Assembly: GCA_022601315.1 (NCBI GenBank)
Contig: JAHZIU010000399.1
Span: forward strand, 1-5,493
Source: Betaproteobacteria bacterium
GTDB lineage: Bacteria > Pseudomonadota > Gammaproteobacteria > Burkholderiales > Nitrosomonadaceae
DNA: 5,493 nucleotides
Direction: 5' to 3'
Under the pieces are notes generated by a model. That model was not told the origin of the DNA. It made no database searches and saw only the letters and a list, made by a program, of their open reading frames with translations. The translations under genes were made by a program, and so were the position numbers. How positions within the stretch are numbered: the first letter of the stretch is position 1; every line of letters starts with the position of its first letter. This document shows, one piece after another, positions 1 to 5,493 of this stretch.

Positions 1-524
1 GTATATTGCATACAACTTTTCTCACAAACCAATGGATTAATTGGCCGTTCCAGTTCATTGACACTACTGACCCAGCTAATCATTTTCTCTTTTGCTTGGA
101 CATGCTCCCCCAATATCTCCCAGTGGGCAGTCAGTTGGTTTGATTGATTGTAAAAATGTATAAATTCAACCCCATTATGAAATTGTATTAATGCTAAATG
201 TTGGTCAAATACTTCACTAATTATTTCTCCATCTCCCGTCAATAAGCTCTCACTCATTTTGTCCAGAAAAGGAATCATTTCAGCAAGCTGAACCAAATCT
301 CGTGAAGTTTTCTTAATCAGGCTATCAATTTCACGCGTATAACGGTTATATTGCCTATCTCTTTGGTCTTCAAAATTTTTCATTAGACTTAAGTAGCTTA
401 CCGTACAGAATAGCAGTACAACAGCCAGTAGAAGTAAACTACTAAGTGACGAAATCTTCCATTTAAAGCTTAAAAACGGCCTTTCTTCTGAAGTTGAGTT
501 TGCTGAGGAATTTACTACATTCAT
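1..524 (-). CDS. Membrane-anchored sensor protein, N-terminal part (runs off the left edge)
   Basis: The frame is open from an ATG at 524 to the window edge, giving 174 codons without a stop; the C-terminus lies outside. Residues 1-24 are polar and end in K21, W22, K23, consistent with a cytoplasmic tail. A hydrophobic helix follows at about residues 25-47. The rest, about 125 residues, is soluble and largely helical, as in periplasmic ligand-binding sensor domains. Two cysteines sit four apart near the visible end (C167 and C171, in VCEKSCMQY) and could form a disulphide or bind a ligand. The topology fits a sensor histidine kinase, a diguanylate cyclase/phosphodiesterase or a chemoreceptor, but no output domain is visible, so I do not choose. 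It starts 28 bases after the porin stop and is probably the fourth gene of the cluster. The Shine-Dalgarno sequence is weak, and the next in-frame Met (M48) lies beyond the membrane helix, which favours ATG 524. Confidence 0.8.
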   Translation of the reverse strand, partial: MNVVNSSANSTSEERPFLSFKWKISSLSSLLLLAVVLLFCTVSYLSLMKNFEDQRDRQYNRYTREIDSLIKKTSRDLVQLAEMIPFLDKMSESLLTGDGEIISEVFDQHLALIQFHNGVEFIHFYNQSNQLTAHWEILGEHVQAKEKMISWVSSVNELERPINPLVCEKSCMQY

Positions 525-552
525 TATGTGCTGTTGGGCTAATAGAGTTAGT

Positions 553-1824
553 TTAGAAACGATAAGATAATTGCGCAGCAAAAAGATTCCAGTTTTTTGA
601 TGTATCCAAGATATCAGGATTATCTAATCTTGAAAGCCACCCGGTACCATTTATTCGGTGGTATTCAGCACGAATCATTATTTTAGGCGTCACATTCCAG
701 CGTAACCCGACAGTTAAGTCCTTGGCAAACTGAGTATGTGCTGGAAGTCCGGTAGATCTTGCTAAACGTTTTCCTTTACGATCACTTCGATCAGCAAAAA
801 GGACATCGTATCGTAATAAAGCTTCCCATTTTTGATTAAAGCGATATTCTCCTTGAAAATAAAAACTTTCTCCAACAAAATCCCTGTTACTAAATTCGGA
901 AGGATTAAAGTCTTTAATTGTAAAAAAGCGCAGCGCATATTCCGATGTCAGGCTCCAACGTTCGGTATTATACTGTGCTGAAAATAAGATCGGTGAGAAT
1001 CGAACCGAACCAGAACCTAATAAATCATCAATACCTCCAGGTTTATAGTCTACCTTAGTCGAAGACCCACTGACTGCCAAACGAATGCGTCCATCATTCG
1101 TTTCATAAATTCCACGGCCTATGTATGATACATTTGACGTTAGATTGCCAGTGCGCCCCAATCCTACAATTGCTGCTTCAGTATCTCTATCATCAACAAT
1201 TGGATTACCTATCCCAAATATAACTGAAAAACTGCCAAGATTGGATTGGGATGAGTCAGCGTATAAATGTATAGCATCTGAAGACAACCCAAGATTACGG
1301 GTTCGATCAAAATAAATTGATTGGGGCAATAAAATACTCGGGCGTGTAAACGCAACATCACGTGTTTCATTATAAAAACCAAATGGGTTTTTCAATCTTC
1401 CTACGCGCATCCCGAATTGATTGGTCTCATGAGAATATAGCCTATAGTCAGCGAAAGCAAAATCAAGTCTGGGATTCGCTGAACTTCCTTTTCCTGCGCG
1501 TCGATATAAACCTTGCGCAGAAAGTTGCAATCGGGGCAGTGGTCGCATCGAAGCATTGAGCCCCACCTCGGTAAAACCGAAGCTACCGCCTTTATCAGAA
1601 TTTCCAAAAACATCATTATCTGATGTCGATATAAATGCCTGATTCGCAAATCCTTGAAGTTGAAAAGTATCCAACATACCCGTTGTTGCAACCCAATCTG
1701 TAACTGACGCTACAATACTTTTATTATCTGCCTCATCAATAGTTTTCTGAGCATATACGGCACCATTCCATATCAATAGGATATAAATAATTAGTCTTAT
1801 TATTGTTTTCAAGAAACAACACAT
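553..1824 (-). CDS. Outer-membrane porin-like beta-barrel protein
   Basis: From the ATG at 1824 this is a 423-residue protein. It begins with a Sec signal peptide (MCCFLKTIIRLIIYILLIWN, then GAVYA) with likely cleavage after residue 25. The mature part has alternating short strands rich in aromatic and Gly residues, for example GFANQAF, GMRVGRLKNPFGFYNETRD and FYFQGEYRFNQKWEALLRYD. It ends in LSYRF, the terminal-Phe signature recognised by the BAM assembly machinery. The GRLKNPFGFYNE region resembles phosphate-selective porin O/P-like and related barrel families. I infer passive diffusion of a small, perhaps anionic, solute. The frame stays open up to 1908, but that longer form would overlap the upstream gene by 80 bases and bury the signal peptide. 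ATG 1824, four bases after the upstream stop, suggests translational coupling. The partner is the PstS-like gene just upstream. Confidence 0.88.
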   Translation of the reverse strand: MCCFLKTIIRLIIYILLIWNGAVYAQKTIDEADNKSIVASVTDWVATTGMLDTFQLQGFANQAFISTSDNDVFGNSDKGGSFGFTEVGLNASMRPLPRLQLSAQGLYRRAGKGSSANPRLDFAFADYRLYSHETNQFGMRVGRLKNPFGFYNETRDVAFTRPSILLPQSIYFDRTRNLGLSSDAIHLYADSSQSNLGSFSVIFGIGNPIVDDRDTEAAIVGLGRTGNLTSNVSYIGRGIYETNDGRIRLAVSGSSTKVDYKPGGIDDLLGSGSVRFSPILFSAQYNTERWSLTSEYALRFFTIKDFNPSEFSNRDFVGESFYFQGEYRFNQKWEALLRYDVLFADRSDRKGKRLARSTGLPAHTQFAKDLTVGLRWNVTPKIMIRAEYHRINGTGWLSRLDNPDILDTSKNWNLFAAQLSYRF

Positions 1825-1828
1825 GCGC

Positions 1829-2305
1829 TTATTTAATTTGGAGAATATGAATGTTGTCATTAATATAAGCCGTTTCAATATATCCAACTGCCCCAGGTGT
1901 ATTAACAACTTTTACCAGCATTTCATCGCTTGAACTTACTTTTGTGGGGGCTTGGCCTGTACCAGAAAACACTAATCGGTCCCATACTTGCCGTAATTGA
2001 TAGGGAAAAACATTTAATTTATCTTTTGAAAAATCATGATGTAAGTGATCTTCATCTGCCAGCACAAATACTTTTATTAGCATGCCATTTGGCCAATTCT
2101 TTACACGCATACTGAAAATCGCACGCAATAAGTTTGCAGAAACACTTTCTTCTTTGACATCAGGGTGAATCACAATTTGGTAGTGTCCACTTGCGTGGAC
2201 GCTATCTATGATAAATAAAAGACAGATAAGTAAAAAGCAAAAACATCCAGCGTTAAACCTGAGCAGACGACAATTCTTCCAAGATTTATTTTTTGCTTTA
2301 ATCAC
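1829..2305 (-). CDS. Small periplasmic PstS-like (phosphate-binding type) protein
   Basis: This is a 158-residue protein read from a GTG codon at 2303-2305. No ATG or other Met occurs early enough to keep the signal peptide, so GTG is well supported. Residues 20-38 form a hydrophobic signal core ending in SVHA, with cleavage predicted after A38. The mature part of about 120 residues matches the short PBP-like proteins annotated as phosphate ABC transporter substrate-binding protein. The shared elements are LLRAIFSM (59-66), the WPNG turn (71-74), WDRLVFSGTGQAP (108-120) and PGAVGYI (137-143). Full PstS is roughly twice as long, so this is a one-lobe-like form, and no pstCAB permease genes are in view. 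It may deliver or sense an oxyanion for the porin and sensor encoded next to it, rather than feed a transporter; that is inference. It lies 25 bases after the acyltransferase stop. Confidence 0.87.
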   Translation of the reverse strand: MIKAKNKSWKNCRLLRFNAGCFCFLLICLLFIIDSVHASGHYQIVIHPDVKEESVSANLLRAIFSMRVKNWPNGMLIKVFVLADEDHLHHDFSKDKLNVFPYQLRQVWDRLVFSGTGQAPTKVSSSDEMLVKVVNTPGAVGYIETAYINDNIHILQIK

Positions 2306-2330
2306 CTGACTCTACGTATCTTGTGAAGAT

Positions 2331-3095
2331 TTATTTTGAAGCAAAACGACTATACTTACCGTATTCAGTTATTGCTTCCCAAGCATTATTATGCTTTTGT
2401 TTCAATTTTTCCAACACACTGGCCACCTCTACAAAATACGGTCGACGCAAGCCATGATGTTCTGTGATTGGACCAATAGGTCTCAAATCCATACCATAAT
2501 ACCCAAGAAGTCTATTCATAACAGGATCCATTATTGAGAACCAATTATGGATATTATATTTTTCGCTTATACGCATAACACCAGCTCCGAGCACTAATGT
2601 TAGGTTCTTAATGGAACGGCGATCTGTTTTAGCACTAGACCGGCGATCAATTTCAACAATATTTTTATTAGATTGTCTTGTATGGTAGTTGCGGCGTTCG
2701 GCTTTACGTCGCTCAAAATCCTTAATAATAATAAAACGGGAAATCTCACCAGTGTGCTGTCGTGATAATTTATTTATGTCAAAGAGATTAGGGTCAATGT
2801 TAGTATACAACTCGACAGGAAACGGCTTCTCTGGATTCTCTGGATCAAATAAAATCAAGCGTGTTGTACCAATAAATTGTCCAGATGGGCGATACCGTAT
2901 GAGAACATGTGCAGAATGATGGTCATATTCATCTATTTCTTGTTCATCAGGATAAAGTGCAGGCTCATATCCGGAAACACCCATATCAACACATAATAGT
3001 TGATAACGTATTCGAAATACCTTTTCCAGCAATTCTGGCGTATCAGCCATCACAATTTCAAAATATTGATGAAATACTTTATATAAGTTATTCAT
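2331..3095 (-). CDS. PEP-CTERM/exosortase system-associated acyltransferase (N-acyl amino acid synthase-like)
   Basis: This is a 254-residue cytoplasmic protein from ATG 3095, near the usual length of this GNAT-fold family, which is related to N-acyl amino acid and acyl-homoserine lactone synthases. Recognisable parts are YFEIVMADTPELLEKVFRIR (residues 11-30) running into YQLLCVD, then DEYDHHSAHVLIRYRPSG with GTTRLIL (about 55-82), EISRF (117-121) and LVLGAGVMR (167-175). A strongly basic stretch with many RR pairs (about 129-162) separates the last two. Family members occur in genomes with exosortase/PEP-CTERM sorting and exopolysaccharide loci; the acyl substrate is not established from sequence. 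The frame extends to 3185, but the added 30 residues (Cys, Trp, Phe rich) match nothing in the family, so I start at M31. A GGAG lies 13 bases upstream, rather far. It is probably the first gene of the cluster. Confidence 0.9.
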   Translation of the reverse strand: MNNLYKVFHQYFEIVMADTPELLEKVFRIRYQLLCVDMGVSGYEPALYPDEQEIDEYDHHSAHVLIRYRPSGQFIGTTRLILFDPENPEKPFPVELYTNIDPNLFDINKLSRQHTGEISRFIIIKDFERRKAERRNYHTRQSNKNIVEIDRRSSAKTDRRSIKNLTLVLGAGVMRISEKYNIHNWFSIMDPVMNRLLGYYGMDLRPIGPITEHHGLRRPYFVEVASVLEKLKQKHNNAWEAITEYGKYSRFASK

Positions 3096-3184
3096 TAAAT
3101 TAAAAAATCTCCACAGACAATACAAACACCTACTAAACGACCAGCACCTTGCCAACAAATATATGTACGAAAAAAAATTTACCA

Positions 3185-3190
3185 ATTATA
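3185..3190 (-). promoter_or_regulatory. Candidate -10 box (TATAAT) for the acyltransferase cluster
   Basis: On the minus strand these six bases read TATAAT, a perfect sigma-70 -10 hexamer, about 90 bases before the acyltransferase ATG at 3095. No good -35 element sits 16-18 bases upstream (the bases there read near TGCCGA). In DNA this AT-rich a chance match is quite possible, so this is only the best-placed candidate. Confidence 0.25.
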
Positions 3191-3261
3191 AAAAGTAATC
3201 GTAATAACTCGGCACGAAGACTTGATGATTTATAAAAGTTCATTTATAACTCGCACAATAT

Positions 3262-3284
3262 AGCAATTAAGTTAGATAATTGCT
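3262..3284. repeat. Inverted repeat AGCAATTA-7-TAATTGCT upstream of the acyltransferase
   Basis: There are perfect 8-base arms (3262-3269 and 3277-3284) around a 7-base spacer, in the leader region about 170 bases before the acyltransferase start. The dyad could be an operator for a dimeric regulator of the cluster. There is no T-run to suggest a terminator. No regulator gene is in view. Confidence 0.35.
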
Positions 3285-3374
3285 GCTAAAATCCATACCT
3301 ATAAACACAAGACCGGATTATCAATGATGTATTACTTAATAGGAACAGCAAGATACTTAATTGTCTTCTTTCAT

Positions 3375-3644
3375 CTAGTACACCGCCTACGTTGTATCGA
3401 TAAACACGGTGACTTCAGGTGGCGATTGATCACTAGGCACGTTTAGGCGGAAGTGGCTAACCCTTTTCAAAAAAGGTAACACTGTGGACAAACACTTCTC
3501 GAGCCGCCAAAAGGAATTTACCCAGATGAGCCAATACTGTGTTGTTGCATATACAAATGATGAGACATTCACTGCAGTCCACAATTTGTCTTGAACCATC
3601 TCGGGAACTCTGACCCCGTCGATACAACATAGACGATGCACAAA
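3375..3644. repeat. Diverged 26-base inverted repeat flanking a 218-base core
   Basis: Positions 3375-3400 and the reverse complement of 3619-3644 agree at 20 of 26 bases, with the inner 14 matching at all but one position (CTA-C/T-GTTGTATCGA). Five of the six differences are transitions. Read as codons, the arms give LVHRLRCID on the plus strand and FVHRLCCID on the minus strand, and several differences fall at third positions. This could be two opposed fragments of a duplicated gene, or the decayed ends of a small non-autonomous element. I see no target-site duplication. Confidence 0.45.
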
Positions 3645-3719
3645 GAGTTTGTATAGTTCTGGCAATTCTAAAAAACTTTGGTGATTAAAGTAGAAAACGG
3701 ATGGTGTTTTTAAGTTCAT
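3387..3719 (-). other. Doubtful 110-codon ORF, probably not a functional gene
   Basis: The frame runs from ATG 3719 to a TAG at 3387-3389, encoding a 110-residue product rich in Phe, Trp and Val. I recognise no family, signal peptide or clear membrane segment. No Shine-Dalgarno sequence precedes the ATG. Its two ends lie on the arms of the inverted repeat at 3375-3644. A competing plus-strand frame of about 54 codons (roughly 3430-3593, with HFSSRQKEFTQMSQYCVVAY) looks equally protein-like. That suggests a degraded stretch rather than a real gene. It sits among other decayed sequences. Confidence 0.2.
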
Positions 3720-3950
3720 ATTTGATTACAAGTAGGCATAAAAATTTATTCTCTTTAGAGATCAACACTAAAAATCCATTTCTATAAGTCAAAAATACTA
3801 GTTATCACGCTGAACTAAGAAGTTCGACTTTGGTGAAATTTTACTTCCTCCTGCGTATATGTAAAAATCACATCTAAAAAACACGTAAACCAGTGATTGC
3901 TACGAGTCTCACCTCTCGGTAGCTTCATCTCTCTTCTCAAGATGCAAAAT
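3720..3950. other. AT-rich stretch with no recognisable gene
   Basis: Frames are short and stop-rich on both strands. The only structure I see is a small bulged hairpin at 3899-3923 (GCTAC-GAG paired with CTC-G-GTAGC). It lies just past the end of the asparagine synthetase remnant and lacks a T-run. It may be a decayed terminator, but the support is thin. Confidence 0.4.
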
Positions 3951-4240
3951 TCATAGCATCAACGAAAGCAGTATCCGTAAAATATGTTTATAAAGAAAGT
4001 GTAATGTCTTATATCGTCCTGTTTTTTGTATTCTGTCTAGGATTATATGATCTAAACTACTTACTGCCAAATCACCCAAATGTTTTCGATCATGCAACCA
4101 TACACCAAAGGACAAGCTAAAACCATATTATTCCAACAATTTCTTTCGGGATGCACTTTACAAATGTCTCTATCGTTATCGTAATAGCTCAAATCACCTG
4201 ATTATTTATGGCATTCTTTTTTATTAAGCCGTTAAGAACA
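3951..4240 (-). pseudogene. Decayed 3' remnant of a second asparagine synthetase (asnB paralogue)
   Basis: Translated from 4124 to the stop at 3951-3953, this gives GFSLSFGVWLHDRKHLGDLA followed by VSSLDH. It aligns with GFGLPFGVWLQDHKPLRELA and ADSLND in the neighbouring asnB: 15 of 26 residues and, by my count, 61 of 78 bases agree. Just upstream a PKEI block (around 4138-4150) is in another frame, so at least one frameshift lies near 4125-4135. Weaker similarity to the LRYFF and QLEPKHKLHG region continues to about 4240 with stops. The end reads LLSLML then a stop, echoing the family's C-terminal WVLMMLE helix. The N-terminal glutaminase domain and the ATP-binding DGGDE motif are absent. 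The divergence indicates an old paralogue, not a recent duplication. It cannot encode a working enzyme. Confidence 0.82.
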
Positions 4241-4276
4241 ATACTGAAGAAATAATAGCTATGTCGTGTTAGGCTG

Positions 4277-4460
4277 TTACATGAAAGCCACATGATTCAA
4301 TGCTACTTTGACTAATTCAGCATTCGGTGTTTTGGACATCGACCATCCAATGACTTCTTTCATGGCCAAGTATGGCACGCATGTCAAATAATACGTATTA
4401 ATCGTTTTAGGACTAGACTGACAAGCTAGCATATTGGTTACATAGACAATTGTTGCGATA
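4277..4460 (-). pseudogene. Internal fragment of an IS3-family transposase (OrfB, rve core)
   Basis: The reading frame ending at 4277 encodes YLAMKEVIGWSMSKTPNAEL followed by VKVALNHVAF. This is the hallmark stretch of IS3-family OrfB, normally YLAVV.DLFSRKV.GWSMS...AELV..AL. Here the DLFSR segment carrying the second catalytic Asp is deleted, about eight codons. Upstream, NMLACQSSPKTINTYYLTCV resembles the N.L.RQF...NTYW..DITY block that carries the first Asp, which now reads Cys. The third catalytic residue, Glu, and both terminal inverted repeats are missing. It is therefore a dead internal fragment. It directly abuts the asnB remnant on its downstream side. The frame runs back to an ATG at 4543, but the first 25 or so residues are not recognisable. 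Confidence 0.7.
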
Positions 4461-4475
4461 CGAAAAGACAGATGG

Positions 4476-4498
4476 CGACAAAGATGTCCGGTTTGTCG
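4476..4498. repeat. Small inverted repeat CGACAAA-9-TTTGTCG
   Basis: There are seven-base perfect arms (4476-4482 and 4492-4498) at the upstream edge of the transposase fragment. They might be a leftover of a mobile-element end or chance. No associated direct repeat was found. Confidence 0.3.
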
Positions 4499-4543
4499 AC
4501 AGATAGAATGGGGTAAAAAGCCCGCCGCTTCTAATGTCAACAT

Positions 4544-4694
4544 GCTTAAAAAATTCTCAAAGACGCTCGCTGCTCATCGCTCATGCTTCTTTACATTTCG
4601 ACTTTGATGGCTTGCTTATCAACCGTGCCATATACACGTGCAATACCTATCAACAAAAACTTTTTTCGATTGGCACCAAAAATTGAAGCTTTAG
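4544..4694. other. Region between asnB and the transposase fragment, no gene recognised
   Basis: The 3' flank of asnB. A plus-strand frame of 50 codons (4534-4686) and a minus-strand frame with FLLIGIARVYGTVDKQAIKV exist, but neither matches a family I know and neither has a clear ribosome binding site. I see no intrinsic terminator with a stem and T-run after the asnB stop. GTGCCA at 4625-4630 and TGGCAC at 4671-4676 are short complementary words 40 bases apart and are weak evidence of structure. Confidence 0.35.
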
Positions 4695-5493
4695 TTAATT
4701 TCGATTTCTATACCAATGTTCCAACATCATCAATACCCAAACCATAGTGCCATGATAGCCAGCATGTTCTTTTAAGTGTTGATTTAAAAGCCTATCTATA
4801 AAATCGGCATGTATTATTTTGCGTAGTTTTAAATCATTTAAACTATCTGCTGCCAATTCCCGTAACGGTTTGTGATCTTGCAACCATACACCAAATGGCA
4901 AGCCAAAACCGTGCTTTTGTTTTAAAATAATTTCTTTTGGTAGAAAGTCTTGCAATGCTTTTTTAAAGAAATAGCGCAACTTCACACCATGCAACTTATG
5001 TTTTGGTTCAAGCTGTTCCGAAAAAGCAATCATTTCATTACTAATGAGTGGAAAAGCAACTTCCATCTGAGCCAACTCACATGCTTTCACTACTTTGGGC
5101 AAATCATTGTCTGCCAATGTAAGTTTCCAATCAAATGCCGCCATACTGTTAACAATGTTTCCAGCCTGTGCATGATGATAAAATTGACCCATTAATTCAT
5201 CAGGATAATCAGAATTAATTGTCGCCAGAAACTCTGGATTAAAAACTACGTCAGAACCGTAATAATCCAGTAAATTATATGTTGCCATACGCGCTGGCAT
5301 AGGGACCGAAGCTTGTTCTATATAGCTACGTGCTTTACGTACCAGTGAGAACTTAATGTGCTTGGAAATATTTAAACTAAGCGGCTCAATGAGTTTTTTA
5401 CGTAATATAGGCGGTAGAATCTCGTAAAGAGAAAATAAATACTGTTTAGCATAACGTTCATTTCCGCCAAATAATTCATCACCACCATCACCA
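4695..5493 (-). CDS. asnB: Asparagine synthetase-family amidotransferase, C-terminal part (starts beyond the right edge)
   Basis: The frame is open from the edge (first complete codon at 5492) to TAA at 4695-4697, giving 265 residues of the synthetase domain. It opens with GDGGDELFGGNERY, the conserved (S)GDGGDE motif of class B asparagine synthetases. It contains the KQKHGFGLPFGVWL block that follows the C-terminal helical bundle and ends WVLMMLEHWYRNRN. The family transfers glutamine-derived nitrogen to an ATP-activated carboxylate. The N-terminal glutaminase domain (Cys2 nucleophile) and the SGGxDS ATP loop would lie outside the window, so activity cannot be judged here. Given the PEP-CTERM-type acyltransferase nearby, an exopolysaccharide-linked amidotransferase that modifies uronic-acid-like sugars is plausible. 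Housekeeping asparagine synthesis is the alternative. A decayed paralogue lies about 450 bases downstream. Confidence 0.92.
   Translation of the reverse strand, partial: GDGGDELFGGNERYAKQYLFSLYEILPPILRKKLIEPLSLNISKHIKFSLVRKARSYIEQASVPMPARMATYNLLDYYGSDVVFNPEFLATINSDYPDELMGQFYHHAQAGNIVNSMAAFDWKLTLADNDLPKVVKACELAQMEVAFPLISNEMIAFSEQLEPKHKLHGVKLRYFFKKALQDFLPKEIILKQKHGFGLPFGVWLQDHKPLRELAADSLNDLKLRKIIHADFIDRLLNQHLKEHAGYHGTMVWVLMMLEHWYRNRN

Noticed and set aside
1121..1559. Short plus-strand frames inside the porin gene
   Set aside because: They are antisense to a well-supported barrel coding sequence and have no signals of their own.
1825..1908. N-terminal extension of the porin frame back to 1908
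   Set aside because: It overlaps the PstS-like coding sequence and puts 28 residues before an otherwise clean signal peptide; ATG 1824 fits better.
3096..3185. Longer acyltransferase start at 3185
   Set aside because: The extra 30 residues are Cys, Trp and Phe rich and unlike the family; residues from M31 on align with the expected N-terminus.
3208..3230. Sigma-54-like sequence CTCGGCACGAAGACTTGATG on the plus strand
   Set aside because: The -12 element has GA instead of GC, the spacing is off by one, and no plus-strand gene follows.
3324..3446. Plus-strand ORF of about 40 codons starting ATGATG
   Set aside because: No ribosome binding site, no family match, and it ends inside the degenerate inverted-repeat region.
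4444..4608. Plus-strand frame containing RWRQRCPVCRQIEWGKKP, zinc-ribbon-like
   Set aside because: Only one CxxC pair, no start signal, and the opposite strand has a clearer IS3 OrfB match over part of the same bases.
1..5493. CRISPR array, tRNA, rRNA or riboswitch
   Set aside because: No regularly spaced repeats, no cloverleaf and no recognised aptamer core were seen on either strand.

Overview
The window looks like an AT-rich chromosomal segment of a Gram-negative bacterium. It encodes an outer-membrane beta-barrel with a C-terminal Phe, Sec signal peptides and an acyltransferase of the PEP-CTERM/exosortase-associated type. I infer a proteobacterium of the Nitrosomonas or methylotroph kind that makes exopolysaccharide and has PEP-CTERM sorting. 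The exact genus cannot be read from the sequence. Every intact gene lies on the minus strand, so transcription runs from high to low coordinates.

At the right edge (4695-5493) is the C-terminal part of an asparagine synthetase-family amidotransferase, whose start is outside the window. Downstream of it is about 1.5 kb (3186-4694) with no convincing intact gene. This stretch is a graveyard. It holds an internal fragment of an IS3-family transposase (about 4277-4460) and a frameshifted, stop-containing 3' remnant of a second asparagine synthetase (about 3951-4240). It also holds a diverged 26-bp inverted repeat (3375-3400 and 3619-3644) around a doubtful 110-codon ORF.

To the left (1-3095) is a compact gene cluster, probably one operon. 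In transcription order it encodes the acyltransferase (3095-2331), a small PstS-like periplasmic protein with a GTG start (2305-1829), an outer-membrane porin-like beta-barrel (1824-553) and the N-terminus of a membrane-anchored sensor (from 524). The gaps are 25, 4 and 28 bases.

Family knowledge links the acyltransferase and amidotransferase to exosortase/EPS loci, while the PstS-like protein and porin suggest anion (phosphate-like) handling at the cell envelope. That the four clustered genes work as one envelope sensing and modification unit is inference from spacing. No single gene here is of an unknown kind. The most notable points are the gene combination and the decayed amidotransferase paralogue.
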